Below, piece by piece: positions 46,166 to 53,918 of a DNA stretch of 64,000 nucleotides. Origin of the DNA: Rhizobium chutanense (GTDB taxonomy: Bacteria > Pseudomonadota > Alphaproteobacteria > Rhizobiales > Rhizobiaceae); contig NZ_NWSV01000005.1 in assembly GCF_002531935.1 (NCBI RefSeq), forward strand, positions 390,003 through 454,002. The letters are read 5' to 3'. Position numbers and translations under genes: made by a program. Within the stretch, counting starts at the first letter, position 1. Each line of letters opens with the position of its first letter. Below the pieces are notes generated by a model. That model was not told where the DNA came from, did no database searches, and was given only the letters and a program-made list of their open reading frames with translations.

Positions 46166-47083
46166 CTATATAAGGTCCATATTGCTCTCGGATGCCTTCA
46201 AAAGCTTCTGCTCATCGCGTGCCGTGCGTCCGAAATACCGGTGGAATTCGCGGCTGAATTGCGAGGTACCTTTGTATCCGACCGCCTGTGCCACGGCGGC
46301 AATTCCAATATCCGGGGATTTGAGCAAACTGCGGGCCTCGTGAAGTCTCGCCGCTTTCAGATAATCCAAGGGAGTAGAGCCAAACAGCGCCCTAAAATGG
46401 CTGTGATAGGATGAAGGGCCGAGTCCGGCGGCGGCTGCAACCGTGTCTATCGAGATTCCTGTTCGCCTCCGGTTCAAGAGCTCGACAGCGGTCTGCAGCA
46501 CCTTGCCGCGTGTTCCCTGCCCCTGCAGCCCGGCGAGGACGGCGGGGCCATCGTCACGTTGAAGCAACAGAAAATGGAGTTCGCGAATAAGGCCCGGCAT
46601 CAGAACGCGGCAGGAAACCGGATCACGAAGTGTCTTAAGCAGCCGGCCGAGGAGGTCTCTCAGCGGCTTGTCCATAGGTCCGCAGGTCCGGCATATCGCT
46701 GCGGGTCTGGTTGTCGACCGATCTTGCCGCGTGATTTCTCGGGCAATGTCCATTGCCGTAGCCGGGTCGAAGGCAACATGGATGGCAAGAAGCGGGATTG
46801 CGGCGGCGGCATCCGTGTCGATGCGAAATGCGACAGGTGCAGATGTCAGCAGAAAGTGATCCTTGTCTGCATTGTAAACGTTAACATCGCAGAACAGTCT
46901 TTCCATGCCCTGGACCACGAAGAGTATGCCGGGGTGCATGAATTTTGGAACGTTTCTGACTGCCGTTTCCCCCCTAAAAATCCCGACGCTCGGCGCGAAG
47001 GTTGCATGGTGTCCGACACTGGGTGCGAGCCCGTCCGCAAGTTCGGTAACCTGATCCGACCAGTCATCCATCCTCAAAGACAC
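46166..47083 (-). CDS. AraC-family regulator with AraC_N domain
   Basis: A 305-residue regulator. The N-terminal AraC_N (PF06719-type) sensor domain includes SVGIFRGETAVRNVPKFMHP, GILFVVQGMERLFCDVNVYN and ADKDHFLLTSAPVAFRIDTD. The C-terminal domain has two helix-turn-helix units: VAAAAGLGPSSYHSHFRALF, TPLDYLKAARLHEARSLLKS and AAVAQAVGYKGTSQFSREFH then RYFGRTARDE. The start is GTG 47083 or ATG 47071. Such regulators often control adjacent reductases; none is next to it here. Confidence 0.88.
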   Translation of the reverse strand: MSLRMDDWSDQVTELADGLAPSVGHHATFAPSVGIFRGETAVRNVPKFMHPGILFVVQGMERLFCDVNVYNADKDHFLLTSAPVAFRIDTDAAAAIPLLAIHVAFDPATAMDIAREITRQDRSTTRPAAICRTCGPMDKPLRDLLGRLLKTLRDPVSCRVLMPGLIRELHFLLLQRDDGPAVLAGLQGQGTRGKVLQTAVELLNRRRTGISIDTVAAAAGLGPSSYHSHFRALFGSTPLDYLKAARLHEARSLLKSPDIGIAAVAQAVGYKGTSQFSREFHRYFGRTARDEQKLLKASESNMDLI

Positions 47084-47143
47084 TCGCCAACATCATGAAA
47101 TGACACCATCTGCCGATAGGGTGCCCAGTTTCGGGCTTCGCAT

Positions 47144-47332
47144 TCATGGGTCCAGTTCAGGATAACCGTGGAAGCCAGGGTCAAACCTACAGGGTTCGCC
47201 CTCACGAGAATCGCGATCGACGCTTTTGGGGCGGATACAATGCGCAGCGACCACCGCCTTTAGCGCAACCGGCCGATAATGCGCCTTCAAATCGCAAGCT
47301 TGAACCTCAGCGTCAACTTTCTTCGTCGTCAT
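47144..47332 (-). CDS. small protein of 62 residues, unknown
   Basis: ATG 47332 has a strong ribosome site GGAGGGATC directly upstream. The product reads MTTKKVDAEVQACDLKAHYR then PVALKAVVAAHCIRPKSVDR and RFDPGFHGYPELDP. It is basic, soluble, and has no signal or membrane helix. It lies 38 bases after the stop of the phosphotransacetylase-like gene, on the same strand, so it may be the last gene of the bhc transcription unit. I do not recognise a family. The strong ribosome site is the main reason to believe it. Confidence 0.5.
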   Translation of the reverse strand: MTTKKVDAEVQACDLKAHYRPVALKAVVAAHCIRPKSVDRDSREGEPCRFDPGFHGYPELDP

Positions 47333-47370
47333 GATCCCTCCAATAGGTTTATGCGCATTTCTGCCCCTGT

Positions 47371-48381
47371 TCATCCGACGGACGAGTTGAATTCATCCAG
47401 GCATCTTCCGGCAAAAGACGCCATATCAACCAGTGCTTCGGATGAAATCTCCGGCGTGACGATATGGGCGCGGTTTGCTGCTCCCAATAAAAACGGGCCG
47501 ACCTCGCTCCAATCCGAATTCGAGCGCAACACATCTCGCACCGTCGCGGCAATTCCGGTCCTGGAGAAAACGAGGACGTTATAGCGAGTGCTCGTCCTTT
47601 GCGCCCGCCCGCTTCCGCCGATAGCACCAATCGCATCCCTCAGAGCGACCGGACCATCAACATCCACGTCGGCCGCCATGGTCTTTACGATCTGTGCGGC
47701 CGCGTGCAGTTTGTCGCCCAGGGACAAAATATCTTTTCCGCATCTGTCCAGACACAGGGCGATCCTTGGCCTCGCACCGATCGCCGAGACATACTGCGCG
47801 GCGGCAACGGCGATTTCCGCAAGTTGGGAAGGATTTGCCACACTCTCGATGACGACGTCGGAGAGACATAGCAGCCGCTCGCCGGCAGATAGCACGTGCA
47901 GCGTGCCGGCCGTCCGCCGCTGCAGCGATGCCAGGATCTCCTTCAACTGTATGAAGTGCCAGGAAAACTCTCCCGAAGCTCCGCAAATCACACAATCCGC
48001 ACGCGACCCGTCTACAATCCGCGCGGCCGAGGCCGTGTTGCGGCTGTCTCTGATGAACAAGGGCAGGTTCGGAATACGCCATTTCCATTGCTGTGCCGAG
48101 CTGTAGGCCAGCCACTGGTCGGAGAACTCGAACTCATCACTCGGCTCCACCACCTCCAGATCATGGCCCGCCCTCAAGCCGATATTGGCTTCCGCAATCC
48201 TTTTGTGAATATCTTTCTCATGGCCAACGACGATCGGGATGGCGGACTGTTCTTCTATAATGCACTGAATGGCGCGAAGGACCCGCAGGTCGTGTCCCTC
48301 GGCAAAGATGACCCGCTTCCTCGAACGCAGCGTCCCTCGTAAGCGGGACAGCTGAGCAATCGGCTCAAGCAACGGCGGCAT
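47371..48381 (-). CDS. stand-alone phosphotransacetylase domain, like the C-terminal half of malic enzyme
   Basis: A 336-residue protein of the phosphate acetyl/butyryltransferase family (PF01515). Evidence is LRSRKRVIFAEGHDLRVLRA, IPIVVGHEKDIHKRIAEANI, the SRNTASAARIVDGSRADCVI CG region and the C-terminal GPFLLGAANRAHIVTPEISS followed by ALVDMASFAG, which parallels the GPILLGAAKPVHxLTPSATV end of MaeB-type malic enzymes rather than Pta. No malic domain is present. ATG 48381 (GGAGGAAGCG upstream) lies 17 bases inside the preceding dehydrogenase gene. It either transfers an acyl group between phosphate and CoA or acts as a regulatory domain. Confidence 0.72.
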   Translation of the reverse strand: MPPLLEPIAQLSRLRGTLRSRKRVIFAEGHDLRVLRAIQCIIEEQSAIPIVVGHEKDIHKRIAEANIGLRAGHDLEVVEPSDEFEFSDQWLAYSSAQQWKWRIPNLPLFIRDSRNTASAARIVDGSRADCVICGASGEFSWHFIQLKEILASLQRRTAGTLHVLSAGERLLCLSDVVIESVANPSQLAEIAVAAAQYVSAIGARPRIALCLDRCGKDILSLGDKLHAAAQIVKTMAADVDVDGPVALRDAIGAIGGSGRAQRTSTRYNVLVFSRTGIAATVRDVLRSNSDWSEVGPFLLGAANRAHIVTPEISSEALVDMASFAGRCLDEFNSSVG

Positions 48382-49387
48382 CGCTTCCTCCGTCGCGCTT
48401 CGTCCGCAAATAGCACGCCATATCGAGCATGCGTGCGGCAAATGCCCATTCGTTGTCATACCAACCGAAGAGCCGCAGAAGGCCGCCGCGTGCCAGCGAG
48501 ATTTCGGGGCCGCAAAGCACGAGCGATTCCGGCCGTGCGCGAAGGTCGACGGAGACGAGCGGCTTGTCCGTCCATCCAATTGTGGCCGACGAGGTCACCG
48601 CTCTTTTCAGATCTTCGCTCATCTCACGTTCGGTCCGGCTGTGACGAACAGCGACAGTCAGATCGATCGCCGAAACGCTTGCGGTCGGAACGCGGATTGC
48701 GCGGGCCTCAACGAGTCCGGCAAGATGCGGCAGCACGTCTTTCAAAAGACGGTGCGCGCTGGTCGTCGTCGGCACCATGGACAGCGCCGCGGCGCGGCTG
48801 CGCGCGAAGTCGCCACGCGGTTGATCCACGCTTGGCTGGCTGCCGGTGTAGCAATGAACCGTGGTCATCTGAGCGCCGATCACGCCGAAGAGTTCGTCTA
48901 CAAGCCGCAGGAGCGGAGCAAGCGCATTCGTCGTGCACGAACCGTTCGAGACGATCCGCTCGCCCCGAAAACAATCGGCGTTCGCCCCGAGTATCAGTGT
49001 CGAGTCGGCCCAGGAAGCTGGGCCGGAGACGATAACTTGCCCAACGCCTTTCCCAATGCAGCAACGTGCATTGGCAGCGGCGGCGTCCGAACCGGTGCAT
49101 TCGAACAGGACATCGATGTCGCACAGGTCCAATTCGGCGAGGTCGGCACTGGTTGCCATTGGAATCGCGTACCCGTCGATGTGCAGCACATCGTTTTCAA
49201 CGACGGCAGACCCAGGCCAGGGGCCGAAGACACTGTCATATTGGAAAAGGTAGGCAGCAAGCTCCGGCGAGGCGATATCATTGATCAGCACGACATCGAC
49301 ATCGGCCCTGTCCATTGCCTGGCGCAGAAGAGTCCTGCCGATGCGACCAAACCCGTTGATGGCAACACGAAGCGGAGCGCGGTCCAT
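48365..49387 (-). CDS. phosphorylating aldehyde dehydrogenase of the GAPDH/erythrose-4-phosphate dehydrogenase family
   Basis: A 340-residue enzyme. The NAD site is VAINGFGRIGRTLLRQAMDR with an NAD-selective Asp in LINDIAS. The catalytic Cys151 is in SNGSCTTNALAP, where the second Cys of normal GAPDH is Ala, and His178 is in TTVHCYTGSQ. The phosphate-binding segment RSRAAALSMVPTTTSAHRLL and RVPTASVSAIDLTVAV look closer to erythrose-4-phosphate dehydrogenase (Epd) than to glycolytic GAPDH. The end is GWYDNEWAFAARMLDMACYL. It starts nine bases after bhcD and overlaps the phosphotransacetylase-like gene, an arrangement that hints at acyl-phosphate formation followed by transfer. Substrate unknown. 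Confidence 0.8.
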   Translation of the reverse strand: MDRAPLRVAINGFGRIGRTLLRQAMDRADVDVVLINDIASPELAAYLFQYDSVFGPWPGSAVVENDVLHIDGYAIPMATSADLAELDLCDIDVLFECTGSDAAAANARCCIGKGVGQVIVSGPASWADSTLILGANADCFRGERIVSNGSCTTNALAPLLRLVDELFGVIGAQMTTVHCYTGSQPSVDQPRGDFARSRAAALSMVPTTTSAHRLLKDVLPHLAGLVEARAIRVPTASVSAIDLTVAVRHSRTEREMSEDLKRAVTSSATIGWTDKPLVSVDLRARPESLVLCGPEISLARGGLLRLFGWYDNEWAFAARMLDMACYLRTKRDGGSDAAVA

Positions 49388-49396
49388 AGGCGGTAC

Positions 49397-50362
49397 CTAA
49401 AAATCAAACTCGACGGCTGTGCCCCTGGCGAGCGCCAGTCCGACCGCCGCCTGCGCAACCGCCAGATCCTGAAGGCCAACCCCGGTGCCGTCGAAGAGAG
49501 TAATTTCATCCGGGGAGGTTCGTCCCGGTTTTTGCCCATTGATCACGGCGCCGATCTCGGCGATGTCGATGGGAGCGATCATGCCCTGCGCGATAGCATG
49601 CTGGCATTCGCCGATCGATATCGCCTGGGCAATCTCGTCGGTAAACAGCGTCGCAGCCGCGACAAGAGCAACATCCACCTCCTGTTTGCCCTTCGTGTCT
49701 GTGCCCATGCACGCCAGATGGGTGCCAGGCTTAATCTGTGATGCCTTGAGAATTGGCTGGAACGAGGACGTGATCGTGATGATCACATCCGCCTCAGCGC
49801 CCAGGCGGTCAAGGTTGACCGCTTCGAAGGGAATGCCGAGTTCCTCGGCGACCGCTGCAAGCTTGGGCAACATGTCCGGATGGTAGTTCCACGCGACCAC
49901 CTTTTCGAATTGTCGTTGCTGCACTGCGGCGCGTAACTGGAACGACGACTGATGTCCCGCTCCGACCATGCCCAAAACTTTAGCGTCGTTGCGCGCCAGG
50001 TGCTTGATCGATACGGCGGACGCCGCCGCCGTACGAAGCGCCGTCAGCAGATTGCCTCCGACCACGGCGCGGCATCGACCGGTTTCCGGATCAAACAGAA
50101 ACACGGTCGATTGATGGTTCGTCAGCCCCTTGTCCGCATTGTTCGGCCAGAACCCGCCGGCTTTGAGACCAAGGGCAAGACCCTCGCGGTCGAAACCCGA
50201 CTTGAACCCGAAAAGCGCGTCTGCGTAGCCGATTGCTTCGCGGACGACCGGAAAGTTATGCGCCGAGCGCTCCGCCATGGATACGAAGACTTTTTCGACT
50301 GCGTCGACGCAATCTTCGAGCGAAACGAGTTCGCCTATGGCGCTTTCGGGAACGATGATCAT
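49397..50362 (-). CDS. bhcD: iminosuccinate reductase of the beta-hydroxyaspartate cycle (ornithine cyclodeaminase family)
   Basis: A 321-residue member of the ornithine cyclodeaminase/mu-crystallin family. It has YADALFGFKSGFDREGLALG, LKAGGFWPNNADKGLTNHQS, CRAVVGGNLLTALRTAAASA and the Rossmann motif VLGMVGAGHQSSFQLRAAVQ, then HLACMGTDTKGKQEVD and ITLFDGTGVGLQDLAVAQAA. In Paracoccus the family member in this operon reduces iminosuccinate to aspartate with NADH. The function here is assigned from its place as fourth gene after bhcA, bhcB and bhcC in the described order. Family alternatives (alanine dehydrogenase, ketimine reductase) are less likely in this context. It is 36 bases after bhcC. 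Confidence 0.88.
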   Translation of the reverse strand: MIIVPESAIGELVSLEDCVDAVEKVFVSMAERSAHNFPVVREAIGYADALFGFKSGFDREGLALGLKAGGFWPNNADKGLTNHQSTVFLFDPETGRCRAVVGGNLLTALRTAAASAVSIKHLARNDAKVLGMVGAGHQSSFQLRAAVQQRQFEKVVAWNYHPDMLPKLAAVAEELGIPFEAVNLDRLGAEADVIITITSSFQPILKASQIKPGTHLACMGTDTKGKQEVDVALVAAATLFTDEIAQAISIGECQHAIAQGMIAPIDIAEIGAVINGQKPGRTSPDEITLFDGTGVGLQDLAVAQAAVGLALARGTAVEFDF

Positions 50363-50398
50363 GTTCGGATTGATCCTGACAAAAGTGAAATTCGCGAA

Positions 50399-51562
50399 CT
50401 AGTAGGCCTTGCCGCGAGCCGATACCGGCCAGAGCGTCTCGACCTTGCCGTTGCGCACACCGACATACCAGTCATGGATGTTGCAGGTCGGGTCACAATG
50501 GCCGGGGACCAGGCGAAGCTTGTCGTTGATCTTGAGAACGCCTTGGATGTCTTCGATCACGCCGTGTTCGTCGGTTGCCTTGATGTATTTCACGTCCTCC
50601 CGCCCGTAGACGAAGGGCAATCCGGAATCGACCGACTGCACCTTGAGCCCAGCATCGCAGATCGCCTTGTCGGCTTTGGCATGGCTCATCACGCTCGTGA
50701 GGATAAACAGCGAATTTTCCCATTCGCCTTTGTCGATACGTTTGCCGTTCTCGTCGAGAATGCGACCGTAGTCGGCATCCATGAACGCGTAGCTTCCGCA
50801 CTGCAGCTCATTGTAGACACCGGACGTGCTTTCGAAATAATAGCTGCCGGTCCCGCCGCCGCTGACGAGTTCCGGTTCCAGGCCAGCCTTCTTCAAAGCG
50901 TCGACAGCTTCCTTCACCTGTGCCACCGCGAGATCGAGCTTCGCCTTTCGGTCAACATACTTGTCGAGATGCTGCATGGCGCCCTGATAGGCCTGTATGC
51001 CGGCAAAGCGGAGCCCTTGTGCACCTGCAATGGCCTTTGCGAGATCCACCACCGCGGCGCTTGAAGATACGCCGCACCGTCCCGCGCCGACGTCGATTTC
51101 GACGAAGCACTCAATGGTCGTACCGTGCTTGCGGGCAGCGTTCGCAAGGTCTGCGACGTTGGCCGGGTCGTCGACGCAGACAATTATTCTCGCGCCGAGC
51201 TTGGGCAGCCGGGCAAGCCGATCGATCTTCGCCGGATCGCGGACCTGGTTGGAAACAAGAACGTCCTTGATCCCGCCGCGTACGAACACTTCTGCTTCCG
51301 AAACCTTCTGGCAACATACGCCGATCGCCCCGCCAAGTTCCTCTTGCAGCCGCAGGACGTCGACAGACTTATGCATCTTGCCGTGGGCGCGATGACGCAT
51401 GTTATGCGCCTTCGCATAGTCGCCCATCTTGCGGATATTTCTCTCGAGCGCGTCGAGGTCGAGGATAAGACATGGCGTCTGTATCTCGTCTACCGACATG
51501 CCCGGCACTGCCGGCACATCATAGCCAACGTCCAGCTGATTGAATTTTGCTTCTGCGTTCAT
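50399..51562 (-). CDS. bhcC: beta-hydroxyaspartate aldolase (3-hydroxy-D-aspartate aldolase family)
   Basis: A 387-residue PLP enzyme of the D-threonine aldolase/DSD1 family. The PLP lysine is probably Lys62 in RAHGKMHKS. Other conserved parts are IQTPCLILDLDALERNIRKM, GVCCQKVSEAEVFVRGGIKD, FVEIDVGAGRCGV, LVSGGGTGSYYFESTSGVYN and ELQCGSYAFMDADYGRIL. The divalent-metal site is RLVPGHCDPTCNIHDWYVGV. It condenses glycine and glyoxylate to beta-hydroxyaspartate. ATG 51562 has AGGGGA upstream; ATG 51577 overlaps the bhcB stop. It follows bhcB in the conserved cycle order. Confidence 0.93.
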   Translation of the reverse strand: MNAEAKFNQLDVGYDVPAVPGMSVDEIQTPCLILDLDALERNIRKMGDYAKAHNMRHRAHGKMHKSVDVLRLQEELGGAIGVCCQKVSEAEVFVRGGIKDVLVSNQVRDPAKIDRLARLPKLGARIIVCVDDPANVADLANAARKHGTTIECFVEIDVGAGRCGVSSSAAVVDLAKAIAGAQGLRFAGIQAYQGAMQHLDKYVDRKAKLDLAVAQVKEAVDALKKAGLEPELVSGGGTGSYYFESTSGVYNELQCGSYAFMDADYGRILDENGKRIDKGEWENSLFILTSVMSHAKADKAICDAGLKVQSVDSGLPFVYGREDVKYIKATDEHGVIEDIQGVLKINDKLRLVPGHCDPTCNIHDWYVGVRNGKVETLWPVSARGKAY

Positions 51563-51573
51563 GAGGTTCCCCT

Positions 51574-52521
51574 TCATTGCCAGGGCAGGGTGTCGAGATC
51601 GACATTTCCGCCGGTGATGATGATGCCGACGCGCTTGCCGGCGAAAATGCTCTTGTTTTTCAAGATCGCGGCGAGCGGAACGGCGCTCGACGGTTCCATG
51701 ACAAGCTTTGCTCTCTTCCAGATCAGCTTCATGGCCTCGATGATTTCGTCTTCGGAAGCGGTCACGATATCGCTGACGTTACGCTTCACGAAATGCCACG
51801 TCAGTTCCTTGAGCGGGACTTTGAGCCCGTCAGCAACCGTGTTCGGCGCGTCATCGGCAATGATGTGGCCCGCCTTGAAGCTTCTGTAGGCGTCATCGGC
51901 CTGTTCCGGCTCGGCAGCGTAGACTTTGATACGCGGGGCAAGATTTGACAGGGTCAGGCATGCGCCCGAAACCATGCCGCCTCCGCCGATCGGCGCAATG
52001 ACGGCGTCAAGATTATCGACCTGTTCCAGAAGCTCTCGCGAGCATGTCGCCTGGCCGGCGATAACGCGTGCGTCATTATAAGGGTGGACGAATTCCGCTC
52101 CGGATTTCGCGACGACTTCGGCAAACACCGCCTCTCGCGAAGATGTCGAGGGTTCGCATTCAACCACCGTGCCACCGTAGCCCCGCACGGCGTCCTTCTT
52201 GGCCTGCGGAGCGCTACGCGGCATGACGACCGTGCAGGGAATGCCACGGCGCCCTGCGGCATAAGACAGGCACGTCCCATGGTTGCCGGACGAATGTGTC
52301 GCGACACCCCTGGCAGCTTGTTCGTCGCTCAGACCGAAGACCGCGTTTGACGCTCCACGGGCTTTGAAAGCGCCGGCTTTCTGGAGGTTCTCGCATTTGA
52401 AGAAAAGCTCGGCGCCGACCAGCGAATTGATGTAACCCGAGGTCATCACAGGTGTCCGGTGGATGAACGGGCGAATGCGGTCATGCGCCTCAAACATGTC
52501 GGAGATCGTCGGAATATACAT
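51574..52521 (-). CDS. bhcB: beta-hydroxyaspartate dehydratase (threonine dehydratase-like)
   Basis: A 315-residue fold-type II PLP enzyme. The PLP lysine is Lys53 in CENLQKAGAFKARGASNAVF, and the phosphate-binding glycines are in VIAPIGGGGMVSGACLTLSN. ATHSSGNHGTCLSYAAGRRG marks the family. It is shorter than biosynthetic threonine deaminase and lacks the ACT regulatory domain, as expected for serine racemase/hydroxyaspartate dehydratase types. It converts beta-hydroxyaspartate to iminosuccinate. The start at 52521 has GAGGAGG, formed partly from the bhcA stop region; the upstream frame to 52596 is not used. Confidence 0.92.
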   Translation of the reverse strand: MYIPTISDMFEAHDRIRPFIHRTPVMTSGYINSLVGAELFFKCENLQKAGAFKARGASNAVFGLSDEQAARGVATHSSGNHGTCLSYAAGRRGIPCTVVMPRSAPQAKKDAVRGYGGTVVECEPSTSSREAVFAEVVAKSGAEFVHPYNDARVIAGQATCSRELLEQVDNLDAVIAPIGGGGMVSGACLTLSNLAPRIKVYAAEPEQADDAYRSFKAGHIIADDAPNTVADGLKVPLKELTWHFVKRNVSDIVTASEDEIIEAMKLIWKRAKLVMEPSSAVPLAAILKNKSIFAGKRVGIIITGGNVDLDTLPWQ

Positions 52522-52531
52522 GTCGGCCTCC

Positions 52532-53722
52532 TCAGGCTGCATTGCGAATGGCTGAAGCAGCCGTGTTCCGGTAGATCTCTTGCGCTGCCGCCACACCTGA
52601 ACCTAGGCGGATCGGCAAGCCGAGATCGGCCATTGCCATCTCGGCAGTCGCGATTCCTGAAAGGGCCATAACGTCGCTCATGCTTCCGAGATGACCGATG
52701 CGGAAGACGCGGCCGGCGACGTCACCCAGACCGGCGCCAAACGCAACGGCGTATTTCTGCGCAGCATGAGTGACGATGGAGGTCGCATCAAACCCGTCGG
52801 GGGTCTCGACAGCACTTACAGTATCCGAGAAGGAGCTTTCTTCCTGCGCGTAAAGGCGCAGCCCCCAGGCTGAAACAGCTGCGCGGACGCCAGATGCAAT
52901 GCGGGCATGGCGCTTGAAAACATTGTCCAGCCCCTCCCCGAGCAGCAATTCGGTCGACATCTTCAATCCGTTTAACAGGCCGACGGACGGCGTGTACGGA
53001 TAGCCGCTCGAAGGATAGGTTTTTGCCATCTCCCGGATGTCAAAATACGCCCTGTGCAGCTTTGCGGATTGGGCTGCCTGCATCGCCTTCGGCGACAGCG
53101 CAAGGATCGCCAAGCCAACGGGAAGCATGAAGCCCTTCTGGGAACCGGTGATCGCCGCGTCGACCTTCCATTCGTCCATGCGGAAGTCCATGGACGCAAT
53201 CGAGCTCACGCCATCAACGAGAAGCAGCGCCGGATGCTTGGCGTCATCGAGGAGGCGGCGGACCGCACCGACGTCCGACTTGACCCCGGTCGCAGTCTCA
53301 TTATGCGTTACCAGCACCGCCTTGATGTCGTGCCCCTTATCGGCAAAAAGCCTCTTTTCGTATTCAGCCAGTGGCAGCGGCTGCTGCCAGGATGAATGGA
53401 CAGTATCCACCTGCAGCCCGTGGCGCTGGCACATATCGATCCAGCGATGACTGAACATCCCGCAGCGTGCGGCAAGAACCTTGTCCCCCGGGCTCAGCAG
53501 ATTGGTAATCGTTGCTTCCCATCCCCCGCTCCCGGTCGCCGGAAATACTACGATTTCCGCATTTTCGGACTTCACGACCTTCCTCACACCGGCAAGCGCC
53601 GGCTGAAGGATGTCTGCAAAGGCGGCCGATCGGTGATCGATCGTCGGAAGATCCGTTGCCCTGCGCAAGACTTCTGGCATGTTCGTCGGGCCAGGTATGA
53701 AGACGGGGTTTTGCGTATACAT
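52532..53722 (-). CDS. bhcA: aspartate-glyoxylate aminotransferase of the beta-hydroxyaspartate cycle
   Basis: A 396-residue PLP aminotransferase of the serine-glyoxylate/alanine-glyoxylate group. It opens with NPVFIPGPTNMPEVLRRATD and DHRSAAFADILQPALAGVRK, shows FPATGSGGWEATITNLLSPG, Asp170 in LLLVDGVSSIASMDFRMDEW and the PLP Lys196 in AITGSQKGFMLPVGLAILAL. In this gene order it transfers the amino group of aspartate to glyoxylate, giving glycine and oxaloacetate. It is the first gene of the bhc operon, divergent from bhcR; ATG 53722 is the only sensible start. Confidence 0.93.
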   Translation of the reverse strand: MYTQNPVFIPGPTNMPEVLRRATDLPTIDHRSAAFADILQPALAGVRKVVKSENAEIVVFPATGSGGWEATITNLLSPGDKVLAARCGMFSHRWIDMCQRHGLQVDTVHSSWQQPLPLAEYEKRLFADKGHDIKAVLVTHNETATGVKSDVGAVRRLLDDAKHPALLLVDGVSSIASMDFRMDEWKVDAAITGSQKGFMLPVGLAILALSPKAMQAAQSAKLHRAYFDIREMAKTYPSSGYPYTPSVGLLNGLKMSTELLLGEGLDNVFKRHARIASGVRAAVSAWGLRLYAQEESSFSDTVSAVETPDGFDATSIVTHAAQKYAVAFGAGLGDVAGRVFRIGHLGSMSDVMALSGIATAEMAMADLGLPIRLGSGVAAAQEIYRNTAASAIRNAA

Positions 53723-53783
53723 TTTCCAAGCTTTCCTGGTGGTGATAACCCATGATTAGCACGACCTCGAACAACAGTATATT

Positions 53784-53806
53784 TTTTTGAAAATGTTTTT
53801 CAAAAA
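53784..53806. promoter_or_regulatory. palindromic candidate BhcR operator
   Basis: TTTTTGAAAA at 53784-53793 and TTTTCAAAAA at 53797-53806 are exact inverted arms around TGT. IclR-type proteins bind such AT-rich palindromes. Binding is inferred. Confidence 0.55.
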
Positions 53807-53828
53807 TATGAGTTAATTAAAAAATATC

Positions 53829-53838
53829 ATGTATTTCA
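53829..53838 (+). promoter_or_regulatory. second copy of the ATGTWTTTCA repeat
   Basis: ATGTATTTCA, one base different from ATGTTTTTCA at 53793-53802, 36 bases downstream of it. Confidence 0.4.
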
Positions 53839-53866
53839 ATAGTTTATATTTTTTCATTGTATGAAG

Positions 53867-53876
53867 ATGTTTTTCA
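53867..53876 (+). promoter_or_regulatory. third copy of the ATGTWTTTCA repeat
   Basis: ATGTTTTTCA, identical to 53793-53802 and 38 bases after the middle copy. It lies 42 bases before the chosen bhcR start. Confidence 0.4.
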
Positions 53877-53918
53877 GTGCATCAGATATCTAATTCCGTT
53901 GTTGCAAGGGAGAAGCCG

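Larger units (their letters stand above)
53723..53918. promoter_or_regulatory. bhcA-bhcR divergent control region
   Basis: A 196-bp, very AT-rich gap within GC-rich surroundings. It holds a near-perfect palindrome at 53784-53806 and three copies of ATGT(T/A)TTTCA. Promoters for both directions must lie here. Confidence 0.7.

Noticed and set aside
48365..49387. Glycolytic gapA
   Set aside because: The second active-site Cys is replaced and the phosphate-binding region resembles Epd; the operon context is not glycolytic, so I did not assign gap.
48641..51064. Long plus-strand frames opposite the GAPDH-like, bhcD and bhcC genes
   Set aside because: Antisense shadows caused by high GC at third positions; the minus-strand genes have clear families.
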